DNA of 64,000 nucleotides from Limibacillus halophilus (GTDB taxonomy: Bacteria; Pseudomonadota; Alphaproteobacteria; Kiloniellales; CECT-8803). Below are positions 61,101-64,000 of this stretch, piece after piece. The translations under genes were made by a program, and so were the position numbers. The DNA lies in contig NZ_JACHXA010000003.1 of assembly GCF_014191775.1 (NCBI RefSeq), positions 62,001 through 126,000 of the forward strand. The letters run 5' to 3'. The stretch's first letter is position 1. Each line of letters starts with the position of its first letter. The notes under the pieces were generated by a model. It had not been told where the DNA came from and did no database searches. It saw only the letters and a program-made list of their open reading frames with translations.

Positions 61101-61571
61101 TGGGAGTCGCTCTTCAAGCCGCTGCGCGAGGCTCTGGGGGCAGGAGCCGAGATGGAGCAGGCACTCATCGCAAAGGGCAAACCAATCGCTTTGACGCTAG
61201 CAGTCAATTCGCGCGGGAAGGCCTGGACCGAAGCGGGGCTACGGGCGAGCTGGCGCAAGTTGCGGATCGCGCTCGAGGAGAAGGGGGCGGTTGAACCTGG
61301 GCTTACCATCCACGGCCTACGGCACACGGTGGCGACCTTCCTCAAAGAGGCAGGGTGGGACGAGGATACGATCAAGGACCTGCTGGGCCAGAAGGAAATC
61401 GCGATGGCGCAGCACTATAGCCGCGACGCTGATCTGCGCCGGAAAATGGAAAAACTGTTGGAAATATGGGACGGCGACGAGGCCAAAATGAGAACGGTTT
61501 TGTCAAACCCTGGGAAAAAAGTGTCAAACCTCGCCTTACACAAAAAATTGCAAGGCAAAAAATCACAATGA
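61101..61571 (+). pseudogene. Tyrosine recombinase (integrase), C-terminal fragment
   Basis: The frame shows the back half of a phage-type integrase: PLREALGAGAEM, GKAWTEAGLRASWRKLR, HGLRHTVATFLKEAGWDED (His-x-x-Arg box), and QHYSRDADLRRKM with the nucleophilic Tyr. The SAM-like N-terminal domain and the first catalytic Arg are absent, so it should be inactive. ATG 61152 with AGGAG could still start a ~139-residue product. The frame upstream to 60888 has unrelated sequence. Its TGA touches the right attachment repeat. Confidence 0.75.
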
Positions 61572-61593
61572 TTCCAGGAACTTCCTTGGTAGC
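61571..61593 (+). repeat. Right attachment repeat (attR-like)
   Basis: Second copy of the 23-bp direct repeat. Its last seven bases are the CCA end and discriminator of tRNA-Met read on the plus strand. Confidence 0.65.
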
Positions 61594-61663
61594 GGGGGAG
61601 GGATTCGAACCCCCGACACGCGGATTATGATTCCGCTGCTCTAACCAACTGAGCTACCCCGCC
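61587..61663 (-). tRNA. tRNA-Met (CAT anticodon), elongator type, CCA encoded
   Basis: A 77-base cloverleaf on the minus strand. Acceptor GGCGGGG pairs with CCCCGCT (G1-U72 wobble), D-arm GCTCAGTTGGTTAGAGC, anticodon loop AATCATAAT with CAT, and T-arm GGGGGTTCGAATCCCTC. CCA follows. The stems and sequence match elongator tRNA-Met of alphaproteobacteria. An Ile2 tRNA (lysidine-modified CAT) is less likely because of the acceptor stem. It serves as the integration site of the island to its left. Confidence 0.95.
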
Positions 61664-61985
61664 ACACGTCAGGAAGTGGCGCTTGATTTATTGGTGCGGG
61701 CGGTCTCTGTCAAGCGCTTTACGGACGGGCCAACCGGCCGCCCTCGCCGATCGCCGCCCCTCCCCGCCGGCAATAACCACGGTATCGAGGGCCATCTTGC
61801 ACGCTTACCAGAGGTCGGGCTCATCTTTTTCACGCTTTTCTGGCAAGAAGCTCCGAATTGGCATTTGCGACCACGCGTTTTTCAGCTAAGAGAATCCATC
61901 CACCTGAAACACCCTGCCGCATGAAGCGGGGTTCAGCGACGGATCGCAACGCCGGTTTTAAGCAGGGAGCGGTGCAAGGCGGACC
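61664..61985. other. 322-bp intergenic region before livH
   Basis: GC-rich spacer between tRNA-Met (minus) and livH (plus). It should carry both promoters. I see no recognised operator or repeat. No substrate-binding protein gene (livJ/livK) is present here. Confidence 0.5.
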
Positions 61986-62897
<912 letters not shown>

Positions 62898-62902
62898 GAC
62901 CC

Positions 62903-64000
62903 ATGGCGCGCCAACCCGTAGAACGTACGCCGCTCGATTTCTCCGAGATCGGTCGGGAACTGGGCCTGACCGCCGTCGTCGGCCTCGGCCTCACCATCCC
63001 CCTTCTCAGTTTGAAGACCGTCGATGATGTCGGCGGGTTGCAGATTGTCGGCCGCTGGACGGAAACGGCATTGGTGATCCTGTTGCTGGTTCTGGGTCGC
63101 TTCGGGTTGATTTTGCTGCGCGAGACCGGACGCGAAATTCCGGTCGTCCTAGGCGGCGGACTGATGGGCCTTGTCGGCTTGTTGGACCTGCTGCGCAATC
63201 AGCTTTCAGCGATGACCGGGGGCGAGCCCTGGGACGGCATTTTCCCGAGCTACACGCTCGCCTTCCTGGCGGGTGCGGGAGGCGCGATTCTGGCCCTGCG
63301 CGCCGGGATGCAGCTTTCTCGCCGGTACTCCAACCTGACCCGTGGCGAACGCGATGCGCGGGCCGAAGCACGCGCCGAAACCTTCCGCGGTTTTATCACG
63401 CTGCTCGCGGCGTTGGCGGTCGTGATGGCGGTCATCCTGCCCTTCATGCCCTTTTCCAACCGCTATGTGATCGACGTGGCAACCTTGATCGTTACCTACG
63501 TGATGCTGGGTTGGGGCCTGAACATCATCGTCGGTTACGCCGGCCTTCTGGACCTTGGGTATGTCGCCTTTTATGCCGTGGGCGCTTACTCCTACGCGCT
63601 GGGCGCTCAGTATCTGGGAGTCAGCTTCTGGCTGGCCCTGCCCTTCGCGGGAATTCTAGCGGCCTCCTTTGGCCTGATCCTGGGGTTCCCGGTCCTGCGC
63701 CTGCGCGGCGACTACTTCGCGATCGTGACCTTGGGATTCGGTGAGATCGTTCGCATCATTCTGATCAACTGGTACCCGGTGACCAAAGGGCCGGACGGGC
63801 TTTCCGGCATTCCCAGACCAGACTTTTTCGGACTGGCCGTCTTCAGCCGCAACGCCATCGACGGCCTGCCTCCATTCCACGAATTTTTCGGGTTGGAGTA
63901 CGCATCAGAGCATCGCATCTACTTCCTCTATTATCTGATCCTCATCATGGCCTCGCTGGTCGCCATCTTCACGCTGCGAATCAGACGGCTGCCCATCGGG
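62903..64000 (+). CDS. livM: Branched-chain amino acid ABC transporter permease LivM (cut by window edge)
   Basis: The first 366 codons are visible; the gene runs past the window end. After a ~180-residue N-terminal part with several helices comes the LivM core: YVMLGWGLNIIVGYAGLLDLGYVAFYAVGAY (around 63,500-63,590), PVLRLRGDYFAIVTLGFGEIVRI, then NWYPVTKGPDGLSGIP. It forms the channel with LivH. The N-terminal extension is longer than in E. coli-type LivM but is common in alphaproteobacteria. The ATPase genes livG and livF probably follow outside. Confidence 0.92.
   Translation, partial: MARQPVERTPLDFSEIGRELGLTAVVGLGLTIPLLSLKTVDDVGGLQIVGRWTETALVILLLVLGRFGLILLRETGREIPVVLGGGLMGLVGLLDLLRNQLSAMTGGEPWDGIFPSYTLAFLAGAGGAILALRAGMQLSRRYSNLTRGERDARAEARAETFRGFITLLAALAVVMAVILPFMPFSNRYVIDVATLIVTYVMLGWGLNIIVGYAGLLDLGYVAFYAVGAYSYALGAQYLGVSFWLALPFAGILAASFGLILGFPVLRLRGDYFAIVTLGFGEIVRIILINWYPVTKGPDGLSGIPRPDFFGLAVFSRNAIDGLPPFHEFFGLEYASEHRIYFLYYLILIMASLVAIFTLRIRRLPIG

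Larger units (their letters stand above)
58110..61593. mobile_element. Remnant genomic island integrated at tRNA-Met
   Basis: A 3.5-kb segment bounded by 23-bp direct repeats at 58110-58132 and 61571-61593. The right copy covers the CCA end of tRNA-Met and the bases after it. A tyrosine-recombinase fragment lies against the right repeat. The cargo is a universal stress protein, a membrane ferredoxin-reductase-like protein and a 30-residue membrane protein. The integrase has lost its front half, so the island cannot move on its own. This is inference from repeats, tRNA and integrase position together. Confidence 0.6.

Overview
The window is a chromosomal stretch of a moderately GC-rich alphaproteobacterium, most likely a member of the Rhodospirillales or a neighbouring order. 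The grounds are the elongator tRNA-Met sequence, perfect CtrA-type boxes (TTAA-N7-TTAAC), an FtsZ with a long acidic tail, an alpha-type LivH/LivM pair and many HWE-unlike hybrid kinases of the 'GGVAHDFNNLL' kind. No rRNA, CRISPR array, replication origin or intact insertion sequence was seen.

Positions 1-10,000 form a signalling and cell-cycle block. After ppa (cut by the window edge) and a rhomboid protease come a REC-EAL phosphodiesterase and a GGDEF cyclase that converge and overlap. Next is an AAA+ ATPase whose N-terminus carries two MshEN c-di-GMP-binding motifs, then a 52-residue membrane protein, a CBS-pair protein, a receiver-only regulator and an FtsZ paralogue. CtrA-like boxes precede four of these genes. 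Positions 10,000-19,000 hold ordinary accessory metabolism: a D-amino-acid aldolase-like enzyme, a peroxiredoxin-like/2OG-oxygenase fusion, a zinc alcohol dehydrogenase, a PagL-like deacylase, a TRIC-type channel with a G10 tract at its ribosome binding site, and an SHMT-like PLP enzyme.

From 19,155 to 25,012 runs a tightly packed, mostly overlapping operon: TauE-like permease, cobalt-type nitrile hydratase alpha (with a His-rich N-terminal extension), beta, its activator, an MFS transporter, a BaiN/HI0933-type flavoprotein and a DMT exporter. A perfect 19-bp Fur-like palindrome at 26,028-26,046 precedes a small unknown gene. A structured RNA with a strong Shine-Dalgarno, a seven-codon ORF and a factor-independent terminator lies on the minus strand near 28,200. 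Three paralogous hybrid histidine kinases (29,185; 34,634; 45,421) share a kinase-receiver core but carry three different sensor inputs. Between them lie a FetAB-type ABC exporter, a rhodanese, a chromate-resistance pair (chrB-chrA) divergent from a MerR regulator with mercury-type cysteines, and several small membrane or envelope proteins.

From 47,877 to 55,963 are transport and housekeeping accessory genes: MAPEG, a CDF metal exporter with a natural His6 tag, a LysR/SDR/VOC group, and a K+/H+ antiporter. A lipoprotein made of sixteen TPR units follows at 56,223. At 58,110-61,593 a short remnant genomic island is flanked by 23-bp direct repeats, one at the 3' end of tRNA-Met and one at a decayed tRNA copy. 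It carries a universal stress protein and a membrane ferredoxin-reductase-like protein, divergent around an FNR/FixK-type box, plus a tyrosine-recombinase fragment. The window ends in livH and a partial livM. Several proteins of 30-52 residues with good ribosome binding sites, too short for most gene callers, are listed.
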